Assembly: GCA_002412965.1 (NCBI GenBank)
Contig: DHWB01000006.1
Location: 1 to 53,451 of the forward strand
DNA: 53,451 nt
Reading direction: 5' to 3'
Source of the DNA: Desulfomicrobium sp. UBA5193
GTDB taxonomy: Bacteria; Desulfobacterota; Desulfovibrionia; Desulfovibrionales; Desulfomicrobiaceae
Positions 34,489 through 41,901 of this stretch are shown piece after piece. Position 1 is the stretch's first letter; every line of letters begins with the position of its first letter. Both the position numbers and the translations under genes were made by a program. Under the pieces are notes generated by a model. The model saw only the letters and a list, made by a program, of their open reading frames with translations. It searched no databases and was not told the DNA's origin.

Positions 34489-34564
34489 ACCGTCTGGCAA
34501 AATTGCGCTGTATGGAGGCTTGAGTTTAAGACCCAAGACATCATTCAGGGCTTCTTGATATTTG

Positions 34565-34592
34565 TCCGTACGTGGCGAGCCTGTCGAGCCAC
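34565..34592. repeat. Dispersed REP-type palindrome before thyX
   Basis: The sequence around CGTGGCGAGCCTGTCGAGCC closely resembles a widespread bacterial dispersed repeat whose usual core is CGTGGTGAGCCTGTCGAACC. Translated, it gives the tell-tale peptide VRGEPVEP that often contaminates gene starts; it does so here, extending the thyX frame 23 codons upstream. The partial palindrome pairs GTGGC with GCCAC. Confidence 0.55.
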
Positions 34593-34630
34593 TTCCTTCG
34601 ATCTCCCCTCAACCAGTTCAGCGAGGAGCC

Positions 34631-35311
34631 ATGAAAGTCATTGATCCCTGTTTTTCCTTCATGCACCTGCCTGATGGCGAGTTCATCCTGGGTCATCTGG
34701 AACTGGCGGCCCGGACCTGTTACAAGTCCGAGGACAAGACCAGCCCGGATTCGGCCCGCAAACTGCTTTCCCGTATCGTTCGGCTGGGGCATGACAGCGT
34801 GCTGGAGCATATCTCCGTCACCGTGCGCATCGTGTGCGACCGCGGCGTGACCCACGAACTGGTCCGTCATCGCCTGTGCTCCTTTTCCCAGGAGAGCACC
34901 CGTTACGCCAACTACGCCCAGGACAAGTTCGGGAGCGAGATCACCGTCATCCGGCCATATTTCTGGGCTCAGGATGACGCCCGTTACGCGCTGTGGCTCT
35001 CAGCCATGCAGACCTGCGAAGACGCCTACCTGCGCCTGGTCGACGCCGGGGCTACGGCCCAGGAGGCCAGAAGCGTCCTGCCCAACAGCCTCAAGACCGA
35101 GATCGTGACCACGGCCAACATCCGGGAGTGGCGGCACATTTTCAAGCTGCGCTGCGACAAGGCCGCGCATCCGCAGATGCGCCAGGTCATGCTGCCGCTT
35201 CTTGGGGCCTTTCAGGAGCGTGTTCCGCTGCTCTTCGACGACCTGGCGGAGCGCTTCGCAGAACCCCTCCGGGAGATGGTTGACGAAGGCGCGGCCGCTT
35301 ATCTGTACTGA
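34631..35311 (+). CDS. thyX: Flavin-dependent thymidylate synthase ThyX
   Basis: Makes dTMP from dUMP using FAD and methylenetetrahydrofolate. 226 residues with the ThyX signature RHRLCSFSQESTRY (RHRxxSxxxxSxRY, near residues 81-94), LEHISVTVRIVCDRGVTHELV before it, and NIREWRHIFKLRCDKAAHPQMRQ. The open frame begins 23 codons earlier within a REP-like repeat; ATG 34631 with GAGGAG is the real start. No thyA is visible in the window. Confidence 0.95.
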   Translation: MKVIDPCFSFMHLPDGEFILGHLELAARTCYKSEDKTSPDSARKLLSRIVRLGHDSVLEHISVTVRIVCDRGVTHELVRHRLCSFSQESTRYANYAQDKFGSEITVIRPYFWAQDDARYALWLSAMQTCEDAYLRLVDAGATAQEARSVLPNSLKTEIVTTANIREWRHIFKLRCDKAAHPQMRQVMLPLLGAFQERVPLLFDDLAERFAEPLREMVDEGAAAYLY

Positions 35312-35335
35312 TGCGCCATGTGCGTTCGATCCTTC

Positions 35336-35367
35336 AAGGGCATGTTCAAGAAACGTGCCCTTTTTTT
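35336..35367 (+). terminator. Rho-independent terminator of thyX
   Basis: AAGGGCATGTT (35336-35346) pairs with AACGTGCCCTT (ending 35362, one G-U), followed by seven T in total. Confidence 0.88.
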
Positions 35368-35519
35368 GTGTCCGGATGTGAGAAATTGTCAGACATGGAT
35401 GTGGGCTATCCGGGAAACAAGGCCCCAAGCAAGGAATTGCCCATTTTACCTTTTTGTTGCAGCCAATTCAGAGTGGCGCGATCCGTTTATTCTCTCATCT
35501 CAAACGAAATCGTGAAGAA

Positions 35520-35731
35520 ATTACAACTCATTCAAATCATGTGAAATATATTTTATTAATATATTTTAGATAGTTATTTTTTTTAAGTGATCGCACGAGG
35601 TGGGATGTGGGAACGCGCCTGTGTTGCCGAGCTCAAATTCAAAATTCGAAGTAATTAAGAGAAAATAAGAGAAAAAGAATATTTAACTGTTGAAAAAATT
35701 ATCCGTTATGTTGAAAACTAAGTGTTGACAA
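35520..35731. other. AT-rich dnaA leader with repeated TGTTGAMAA 9-mers: candidate replication-origin element
   Basis: Between thyX and dnaA, about 550 bp hold no gene. Positions 35533-35590 are almost pure A/T, like a DNA-unwinding element. Downstream lie three same-orientation 9-mers: TGTTGAAAA at 35688 and 35709, and TGTTGACAA at 35723. Each differs from the consensus DnaA box TGTGGATAA at two positions. No consensus TTATCCACA box is present. Could instead be only a dnaA promoter region with autoregulatory boxes. Confidence 0.35.
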
Positions 35732-35913
35732 CGCGGGAGCACAGGCCTTGCGGGACAATGACAGTTCCGCGTCAGAGCCCCGAAAGCCATTGAAAACAAG
35801 GAAAGTTTTTAATTTTAACATGTTAGCCTGTATAGAAAGAGTTGGGTCAAGTCGGGTCAGGCTGCTTTTACCGGAGTTGTCGCAAGTCTGTCGCTTGGCT
35901 AGAAACCGTCCCC

Positions 35914-37263
35914 ATGATTGACGCATGGGACCGTATTTCGCTTTCGCTTGCAAACAGACTTACTCCGGGGCACTTCCAGCTCTGGATCAAGCCGTTGCAG
36001 GGATGCCTTGAGAATGACACGCTCGTGCTCCAGGCGCCCAATGAATTCGTCTGTACCTGGGTACGCGAGCGCATGCTTGACAGAATCAAGGATGCCGCCG
36101 CCGAGACCTTGGGATTCGCACCTGACATCGCGCTGGGCTCGGCTCAGGCCGGAGCGGTTGCGGTCACGCAAATAAAGCAGGCTCCCCCCAAGAAGATCAT
36201 TACCCGTCAGATGGGCCTTCCCATGACCCACGCCCTGCCCACGCAGACCGTGCAGAATTGGCGGCATCAGTTTGACGATTTCATTGTCGGCCCGTGTAAC
36301 AATCTCGCTTATGTGGCGTCCCGCAGCTTCTGCCAGGACGCGCAGGGCTCCGATCAGCTTTTTCTGTGCTCCGCTCCCGGTTTGGGCAAGACGCATCTGG
36401 CGCAGGCCATCGGGAGCGAAATCGCCCGGCAGACCAACCGGCAGCATTTGCGGGTCTGCTACCTGAGCGGGGAGGAATTTTCCTCGCAGCTGGTCATGGC
36501 CATCAAGGCCAAGGCCGTGGAGCAATTCAAGGCGCGGTTCCGCTCCAACGTGGATCTATTGCTGCTGGAAGACGTGCATTTTTTCCAAGGCAAGGAGAAA
36601 ATGCAGGATGAGCTCTTGAACACCTTGAAGTCCCTGCAAAACCAGGGTCGGCGCGTGGTCATGACCAGCACCTTCCTGCCTCGGGAGCTGTCCGACATTG
36701 ACGCCAACCTGCTGTCCAGGTTCGCTCAGGGCTTCATGGCGGTCATCGACAAGCCCGACTACCAGACCCGCATGGGCATCATCCAGGCCAAGACCAGGGC
36801 GGCCCAGGTCAGCATGCCGGGTAGCGTGGCCGAACTCCTGGCCGACCGCATCAAGACCGATGTCCGGCAGCTCGAAAGCTGCCTGAAAAACATCATATTG
36901 AAGGCCAAGCTTCTGAACATGGACATCTCCATGGATCTGGCCTGGGAAATTCTGCAGAATTACAATCTCGACAGCGCCTCCATCGACCTGGACAAGATCA
37001 TCAGCTTCATTTGCCAGGCCTACGGGTTCGGCTTTGACGATCTGCGCTCCAAGAGCCGCAAGAGGGATCGGGTCATCGCCCGCAACACGGCCTTCTATCT
37101 GGCCCGCAAGCACACCGACCTCTCCCTGGTCGATATTGGCCGTCGCTTCAACCGCAAGCATTCCACCGTGATCAAGGGCATCGCCTCGGTGGAACAGGAA
37201 GTGACTCGCAAGACCTCGCTCGGCAATCAGATCGCCCGCACCATGAGTCAGCTTCAGGCCTGA
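35914..37263 (+). CDS. dnaA: DnaA-family replication initiator, variant motifs
   Basis: 449 residues with the DnaA layout: domain I (about 1-75), short linker, AAA+ domain III with Walker A CSAPGLGKTHLAQAI, Walker B LLLLEDVHFFQGK and sensor MTSTFLPRELSDIDANLLSRF, and domain IV (about 350-449). Differences from typical DnaA: GGVGLGKTH is APGLGKTH, IDDIQF is LEDVHF, and the box-recognition signature GRDHTTV is NRKHSTV. Some Desulfovibrio genomes carry two DnaA-type genes and this could be the second. ATG 35914 (MIDAWDRISLSL) fits domain I better than the frame's first codon 24 codons upstream; the ribosome-binding site is weak. A strong convergent terminator follows. Confidence 0.88.
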   Translation: MIDAWDRISLSLANRLTPGHFQLWIKPLQGCLENDTLVLQAPNEFVCTWVRERMLDRIKDAAAETLGFAPDIALGSAQAGAVAVTQIKQAPPKKIITRQMGLPMTHALPTQTVQNWRHQFDDFIVGPCNNLAYVASRSFCQDAQGSDQLFLCSAPGLGKTHLAQAIGSEIARQTNRQHLRVCYLSGEEFSSQLVMAIKAKAVEQFKARFRSNVDLLLLEDVHFFQGKEKMQDELLNTLKSLQNQGRRVVMTSTFLPRELSDIDANLLSRFAQGFMAVIDKPDYQTRMGIIQAKTRAAQVSMPGSVAELLADRIKTDVRQLESCLKNIILKAKLLNMDISMDLAWEILQNYNLDSASIDLDKIISFICQAYGFGFDDLRSKSRKRDRVIARNTAFYLARKHTDLSLVDIGRRFNRKHSTVIKGIASVEQEVTRKTSLGNQIARTMSQLQA

Positions 37264-37301
37264 TTTTTTCTCCTGAATTTTCCCGAAAACATCCGCCCAA
37301 A

Positions 37302-37338
37302 ACAAAGGCCCATGCGCTCTGAACGCATGGGCCTTTGT
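37302..37338. terminator. Bidirectional terminator between dnaA and the HD-GYP gene
   Basis: A perfect 15-bp stem (37302-37316 with 37324-37338) around a 7-base loop. The arms begin and end in ACAAAGG/CCTTTGT, giving short T-rich tails on both strands. It ends both the dnaA transcript and the convergent adhesin-export operon. Confidence 0.85.
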
Positions 37339-37363
37339 CGTGTGTTCGCGGGAAGCTGCGACC

Positions 37364-39436
37364 CTATTTGAGCGCTTTTTCGAGCATCTTGCTTCCGCGA
37401 GAAGTTTCAAGCGCCGTGGAGAGCGCCTCGACGATATTCAGGTCGTAGCTGTTCGCCGATGCGCGCAGGTTTTCCAGCGCCTGCGCGGCGTTCATGGCTG
37501 GCCTGTAGGCCCGGGGCCGGATCATGGCGCAGAAGCTGTTGGCCACGCTGAGGACCCTGGCCTGGATGATGATGTCCTCGCCCTGCAAGCCGTTGGGGTA
37601 GCCGCTGCCGTCGAGCCGTTCGTTCATCTGGTAGATGGACTCGTAGACGGGCAGCTCGAAATCGATCTGGCGCAGGATAGCCGCAGCATGATCGACGTGC
37701 TTTTGCACCAGATGCTTTTCCTCGTCCGTGAGTTGATCGACCTTGGTCAGGATGGCCTTGTCGATGAACATCTTGCCGATCTGGGACAGGTTGGAGGCCA
37801 TCTCCACAGTCGCCTTGTCTTCGGGTGAAAGGCGCAGGCTTTCGGCCAACAGGGACGAAACGTCGCGCATCAGGAGGGAGTGTCCCGCAAGGTAGGGGTC
37901 CGTGAATTCAATGGCCTTGACCAGGGCTTCAACGGTCTGGGAAATGGCCAGGCGCTTGCGCTCCTCGGCCTTGATCATGGTCGTGATGTCGCGGAACACG
38001 GAGACGATGCCTTGCGGAGCGCCCTTGTCGCCGGTCAGGGTGACCTTGGTGATCTGGAAATGATGCTCCTGGGATTTGAGAAAGATGCGCTCGGTGATAG
38101 TCACGGGCGCGCCAGTGCGCAGGGCCTGCTCGTCGGACTGCTCCATGCGCTTGCCGGTGTCGAAGCCGAACAGTGCGACATCGTCGAGGCCAAGGACTTC
38201 ATCGGCCTTTCGGCCCACGCCTTCGGCCAGGGCCGGGTTGGCGAAGGTGTAGGCGCCGTCCAGGTTTTTGACGGCGATAAAATCCGGGATGGTGTCGTTG
38301 ATGGAATCGAGGAAATTGCGCTGCTGTTCCAGTTCTTGGGCCAGGCCCTGGAATTCATCCGCGATCCGTTTGTGGCTTTGGCCCATGGTGCGCCACCAGA
38401 TGGCGCCAAAGAGGAGGCTTAAGACCATGGCGATCAGGCCGGCAATGAGCACGGAGACGCGGGTATATCCCTGCAGGTCCTTGGTCGCGTCGCGCACGTC
38501 CACTTCCTGCACCACCCACAGATCAAGGTCGGGAATCTTCGCGCCCAGGGAAAAGACGGGGGTTTGCCCGCCCAGGCCGTTGCGCTGCGAAAATTCGAGG
38601 CGCTGGCTTGAGTTCAGTTCCGGAGGAGCGGCGAGAGCAGTTATTCCGCCCGGGGTCCAGGGCACGATTTCCTCAAAACCGGTGTCTGTCATCTGCATGA
38701 TCCGTGTTCGCTCGCCTTTGGTCGAGAGCGGGGTGTTGGAGAGCAGGGCGGTGATGGTCGTGCCCGCGCTCTTGGTCAGGAGGACCACCGCAACTGCCTT
38801 CTTTTCCTCATTTTCCGCGGCCGTGGAGAAGATGGGCACACACATGTCGATGACCAGGCCGTTGTCCGTCTGCCGTAGCGTGGAGAAATGCGCCATGGGG
38901 TAGGCGAATGTCTTTTTTATCAGTCCCATCTGCACGGGGGAGATGGGGTGCATGCGGGAGTCGGAGCCGATGTAGGACTGTCCGGTGCGGTGTACGATAC
39001 GGCCGGACAGGAAGCCCGCAAACGAGGTGAAGTCGGAAAAGGTCTGGTGCATCAGCGGGAACTGATCCGTGAGCTGGGCCATCTGGTCGTAGGCCTTTCC
39101 TTCGGGGATAACGCCTGTGATGAGAAAGCTCGGATCGGCGTCGATCATGTCCATGTCCGTGGCGTAAAGCCTGAACAGATCCGAGGAGATGAGCTTGTCC
39201 GTCTGCTGCACCAGGCCCGAGAGCCAGGCCCCGAGGACTTCCGTCCTGCTGTTGGCCAGGAGCTCGAGCCGCTCCTGAATTTGCCCGCGCAGTTCGCCCT
39301 GCTTGGCGCGAATGGTCCATCCCACCCAGGTCAGGAGCGCCACGAACACCAGGGAAATGATGGCGATGCCCATGACCAGTTCGGGTTTGTGCTTGCCCAT
39401 GGCGGGGTGTGCCGTTCTGCTGCTTGCTGCTGTCAT
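37364..39436 (-). CDS. Membrane Cache-PAS-degenerate HD-GYP protein, candidate LapD-like c-di-GMP receptor
   Basis: 690 residues. Membrane segment (about 18-42), large periplasmic region resembling a double-Cache sensor (about 45-320), second membrane segment (about 326-350), PAS (about 375-490; DSINDTIPDFIAVKNLDGAYTF), then an HD-GYP-type domain (about 495-690). The domain keeps the scaffold and GYP motif (DGSGYPNGL near 611), but the metal-binding HD is replaced by SQ (551-552, NLSQIGKMF), the HHE motif reads QMNE, and the later VADxFDA motif is SVANSFCA. Catalysis is therefore unlikely and a binding role likely. It is the last gene of the exporter operon, 13 bp after lapG. LapD has the same topology with a degenerate GGDEF-EAL; equivalence is inference. 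Confidence 0.88.
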   Translation of the reverse strand: MTAASSRTAHPAMGKHKPELVMGIAIISLVFVALLTWVGWTIRAKQGELRGQIQERLELLANSRTEVLGAWLSGLVQQTDKLISSDLFRLYATDMDMIDADPSFLITGVIPEGKAYDQMAQLTDQFPLMHQTFSDFTSFAGFLSGRIVHRTGQSYIGSDSRMHPISPVQMGLIKKTFAYPMAHFSTLRQTDNGLVIDMCVPIFSTAAENEEKKAVAVVLLTKSAGTTITALLSNTPLSTKGERTRIMQMTDTGFEEIVPWTPGGITALAAPPELNSSQRLEFSQRNGLGGQTPVFSLGAKIPDLDLWVVQEVDVRDATKDLQGYTRVSVLIAGLIAMVLSLLFGAIWWRTMGQSHKRIADEFQGLAQELEQQRNFLDSINDTIPDFIAVKNLDGAYTFANPALAEGVGRKADEVLGLDDVALFGFDTGKRMEQSDEQALRTGAPVTITERIFLKSQEHHFQITKVTLTGDKGAPQGIVSVFRDITTMIKAEERKRLAISQTVEALVKAIEFTDPYLAGHSLLMRDVSSLLAESLRLSPEDKATVEMASNLSQIGKMFIDKAILTKVDQLTDEEKHLVQKHVDHAAAILRQIDFELPVYESIYQMNERLDGSGYPNGLQGEDIIIQARVLSVANSFCAMIRPRAYRPAMNAAQALENLRASANSYDLNIVEALSTALETSRGSKMLEKALK

Positions 39437-39449
39437 ATTCCCGTCTCCA

Positions 39450-40559
39450 TTAAGGTTGTTTCGTCGCAGGGATGTGGGACCAGCGGTACTTCTCGTTCAG
39501 GGAGTACTGCGGGGTGTAATGCTTGAATTTGGTATGCGGGAAAATCGTGTTCGAAACGTTGTCCAGAACATAGGCTTCTCCTTGCAGGAAGACTGCCAGA
39601 ATCGCATGGGCAATGCCCCGAATGCGATCCTTGACCACCACGATGCGCAATTCTTCTTGAGAATAACCGAGCTCCCGCAGGGCAAAATATTTGATGATGG
39701 CATAATCCTCGCAATCTCCCGAAATTTTTAAGAATTCGTTCGGGGTGGCCCACCAGTCCGAAGTCCCGTATGCGTCCTGGTCCAGTCGGTACGGCCATTT
39801 GTTGAAGAAGCTGTTGACCAGCCTCAGCTGCTCCATGGGGGCCTGGCCCCTGGCCTGCTTGATGACGCGCTGCCAGCTGGCGGAGCCGGGCGGACAGCCC
39901 TTGGCCGAGACGCAGGTGTTGAGCGCGCGCACCTGCTCCGGTGCCTTGGACAGCACCCGCTTCCATTTGGGCAAGGCGTTGAAGTTGCCCCGAAAGGCCG
40001 CGCTCTGAAAGAGCCGCACCGATTGGGCGTCCTTCGGCGCGCCTGCGCCCTGCTCCCGCACCGGTTCCGGCTCCGCATCCGGGACTTGAGGCGACACGGC
40101 TTCGTCTTGCGGTTCCGCATCCGAGCCCTGACGCCAAACAGGCCTGGTCGCCGTCTCCGCCACTGGAGGTTGAACCGGAGAGGCCTCGTCTTCCTCCATC
40201 GCAACCGGGATTTGAGCCGGTACGGTTTCGGCTTCCATCTTCGCATCCGAAACCTGAGCCGGTACGGCCTTGTCTTCCGACTCTGCATTCGGGACCTGGA
40301 CCGGTGCGGCCTCCTCTTCTGTCTTGGCTCCAGAACCCTGTCGCCATGCGGGTTGTCCCGCTGTCTCCGCCGTGCTCTGCACCTGCGCCGGTTCGGACTT
40401 CGTCTCGGAGCCAGCGTCTTGACTCCGCAGGGGCTGAGCCGAGGCAGCGGCATCCGGTGCCGGAGGACGCCCTGATCCGGCTTCCGTCGCCGCATCCGGG
40501 AGTGAGAGGCAGAGGGCCGCCGCAAGCAGCATGAGGAGCGCCAGGGCGGTCCATTTCAA
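39450..40559 (-). CDS. lapG: LapG-like periplasmic cysteine protease (BTLCP family) with repeat-rich linker
   Basis: Transglutaminase-like protease which, in Pseudomonas, cuts the N-terminal anchor of LapA to release biofilm cells. 369 residues: signal peptide (MKWTALALLMLLAAALCLSL), a low-complexity region of about 115 residues made of degenerate 14-residue repeats (cores VPAQV, VPAQI, APVQV; about 50-165), then the protease domain with the catalytic triad Cys283 in GDCEDYAI, His318 in AHAILAV and Asp333 in LDNVSN. A WWATPNEFLKISGDCEDYA block is typical of LapG. The linker is absent from Pseudomonas LapG. Calcium-binding Asp residues cannot be assigned confidently. It begins 4 bp after the adaptor gene. 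Confidence 0.9.
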   Translation of the reverse strand: MKWTALALLMLLAAALCLSLPDAATEAGSGRPPAPDAAASAQPLRSQDAGSETKSEPAQVQSTAETAGQPAWRQGSGAKTEEEAAPVQVPNAESEDKAVPAQVSDAKMEAETVPAQIPVAMEEDEASPVQPPVAETATRPVWRQGSDAEPQDEAVSPQVPDAEPEPVREQGAGAPKDAQSVRLFQSAAFRGNFNALPKWKRVLSKAPEQVRALNTCVSAKGCPPGSASWQRVIKQARGQAPMEQLRLVNSFFNKWPYRLDQDAYGTSDWWATPNEFLKISGDCEDYAIIKYFALRELGYSQEELRIVVVKDRIRGIAHAILAVFLQGEAYVLDNVSNTIFPHTKFKHYTPQYSLNEKYRWSHIPATKQP

Positions 40560-40563
40560 TGCA

Positions 40564-41901
40564 TTAACGCTCCCTCAAGGCGTTCTCCTTGGCCTTGAGA
40601 ATGGGTTTCAGGAGATAGTCGAGGACGCTTTTCTTGCCGGTCAGAATGTCCACGCTGGCGGTCATGCCTGGAATGATGGGCAGTTTTTCGCCCCGGTAGG
40701 CGAGGGTCGCCGACTGGGTGCGCAGCTTGACCTTGTAGAAGCTCTCCTTCTTATCCCCTTTCGTATCCTCGATGGTGTCCGCGCTGATCTGTTCCACCGA
40801 TCCTTCAAGTCCGCCAAAAATGGAGAAATCATAGGCCGTGATCTTGATCATTGCTTTCTGCCCCGGATGCAGGAAGGCGATGTCCGCAGGCTTGATGTTG
40901 GCCTCGATCAGCAGGGTATCATCGAGGGGGATGATCTCAAGGATGGGCTCGCCCGGTTTGACTACACCCCCGGCGGTGTTCAGGATGACCTGCTTGACCG
41001 TCCCGCGTACCGGACTGCGCACATCCGTGCGCGTGACCCGGTCCTGTCCGGCGGACAGGGCGTGCAGCTTGGAGTTCAGCTCCACCTGATGCTGGTTCAT
41101 CTCCTGCAGCGCGGTAGCCTTGAATTCAGCCATGCGCTGGGCCTGGCGTTCCTTGATCTCCTGGGCCGCCTGCTGTGTGCGCGGGATGGCCACGTTCAGG
41201 CTCTGCAGGTCTCCGCGCAGGGAGCTGACGCTTCGTTCAAGGCTCAGATACTCCACCCTGGGGTACACGTTTTTTTCCATCAGCGGTTTGGCGATGTTCA
41301 TTTGCTCCTGGGCCAGCTTCAGGTCCTGGGCCGCCTGATTTCGGCGGATGGCCATCTCGCTGGCCTCCTGCACCCGCTGCGTGTACTGGCTGCGCAAGAT
41401 GTTCATCTCCTGGGTCAACTGGTCAATGCGCGCCCTGTAGATGGCCATCTGGTCCGTGACGGCCTTCGGGGATTTGGCCTGCAGCTCATCGGAAAATACG
41501 GGCTCCGTGCCCGTGGACTCGGCCTTGAGTCGGGCGATTGCGGCCTGGTGTTCCAGGGCCTGGCTGGCAACGTCCTTGAGCGTGCTTTGGGCCATTTCGT
41601 TGCTGATGCGCACCAGAATGTCGCCTTTTTCGACGATCTGGTTCTCTCTGACCAGGGTTTCTTCCAGGATGCCGCCTTCCAGGTTCTGAATGACCTGCAC
41701 GCGCTGGGAGGGGATGACCTGGCCCATGCCGCGCGTGACCTCGTCGAGGATGGCGTAATTGGTCCAGACCAGCAGTGAGGCCAGGAGCAGGCAGATGGTT
41801 CCGGACAGTACGTAGGCCCAGCGGTGCCCCCGGCGGTACATGGCCGCATCGACCACGCTCATGTAATCGAGGTCGGATTCGGTGAAGGTTGGTTTATGCA
41901 T
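40564..41901 (-). CDS. lapC: Type I secretion membrane-fusion protein (HlyD/LapC-like)
   Basis: Periplasmic adaptor joining the ABC exporter to the outer-membrane channel. 445 residues: one N-terminal membrane helix (WAYVLSGTICLLLASLLVWTNYAI), a beta-barrel/lipoyl region (GQVIPSQRVQVIQNLEGGILEETLVRENQIVEKGDIL), a long coiled coil (about 120-290), then the C-terminal HlyD block (RTDVRSPVRGTVKQVILNTAGGVVKPGEPILEIIP). The frame opens 24 codons earlier; ATG 41901 (MHKPTFTESDLDYMSVVD) with CGGAG six bases away overlaps the exporter stop by 8 bp. Confidence 0.93.
   Translation of the reverse strand: MHKPTFTESDLDYMSVVDAAMYRRGHRWAYVLSGTICLLLASLLVWTNYAILDEVTRGMGQVIPSQRVQVIQNLEGGILEETLVRENQIVEKGDILVRISNEMAQSTLKDVASQALEHQAAIARLKAESTGTEPVFSDELQAKSPKAVTDQMAIYRARIDQLTQEMNILRSQYTQRVQEASEMAIRRNQAAQDLKLAQEQMNIAKPLMEKNVYPRVEYLSLERSVSSLRGDLQSLNVAIPRTQQAAQEIKERQAQRMAEFKATALQEMNQHQVELNSKLHALSAGQDRVTRTDVRSPVRGTVKQVILNTAGGVVKPGEPILEIIPLDDTLLIEANIKPADIAFLHPGQKAMIKITAYDFSIFGGLEGSVEQISADTIEDTKGDKKESFYKVKLRTQSATLAYRGEKLPIIPGMTASVDILTGKKSVLDYLLKPILKAKENALRER

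Noticed and set aside
35607..35616. TGTGGGAAC as a DnaA box
   Set aside because: It mismatches the consensus in the critical second half, and is isolated from the repeated TGTTGAMAA cluster.
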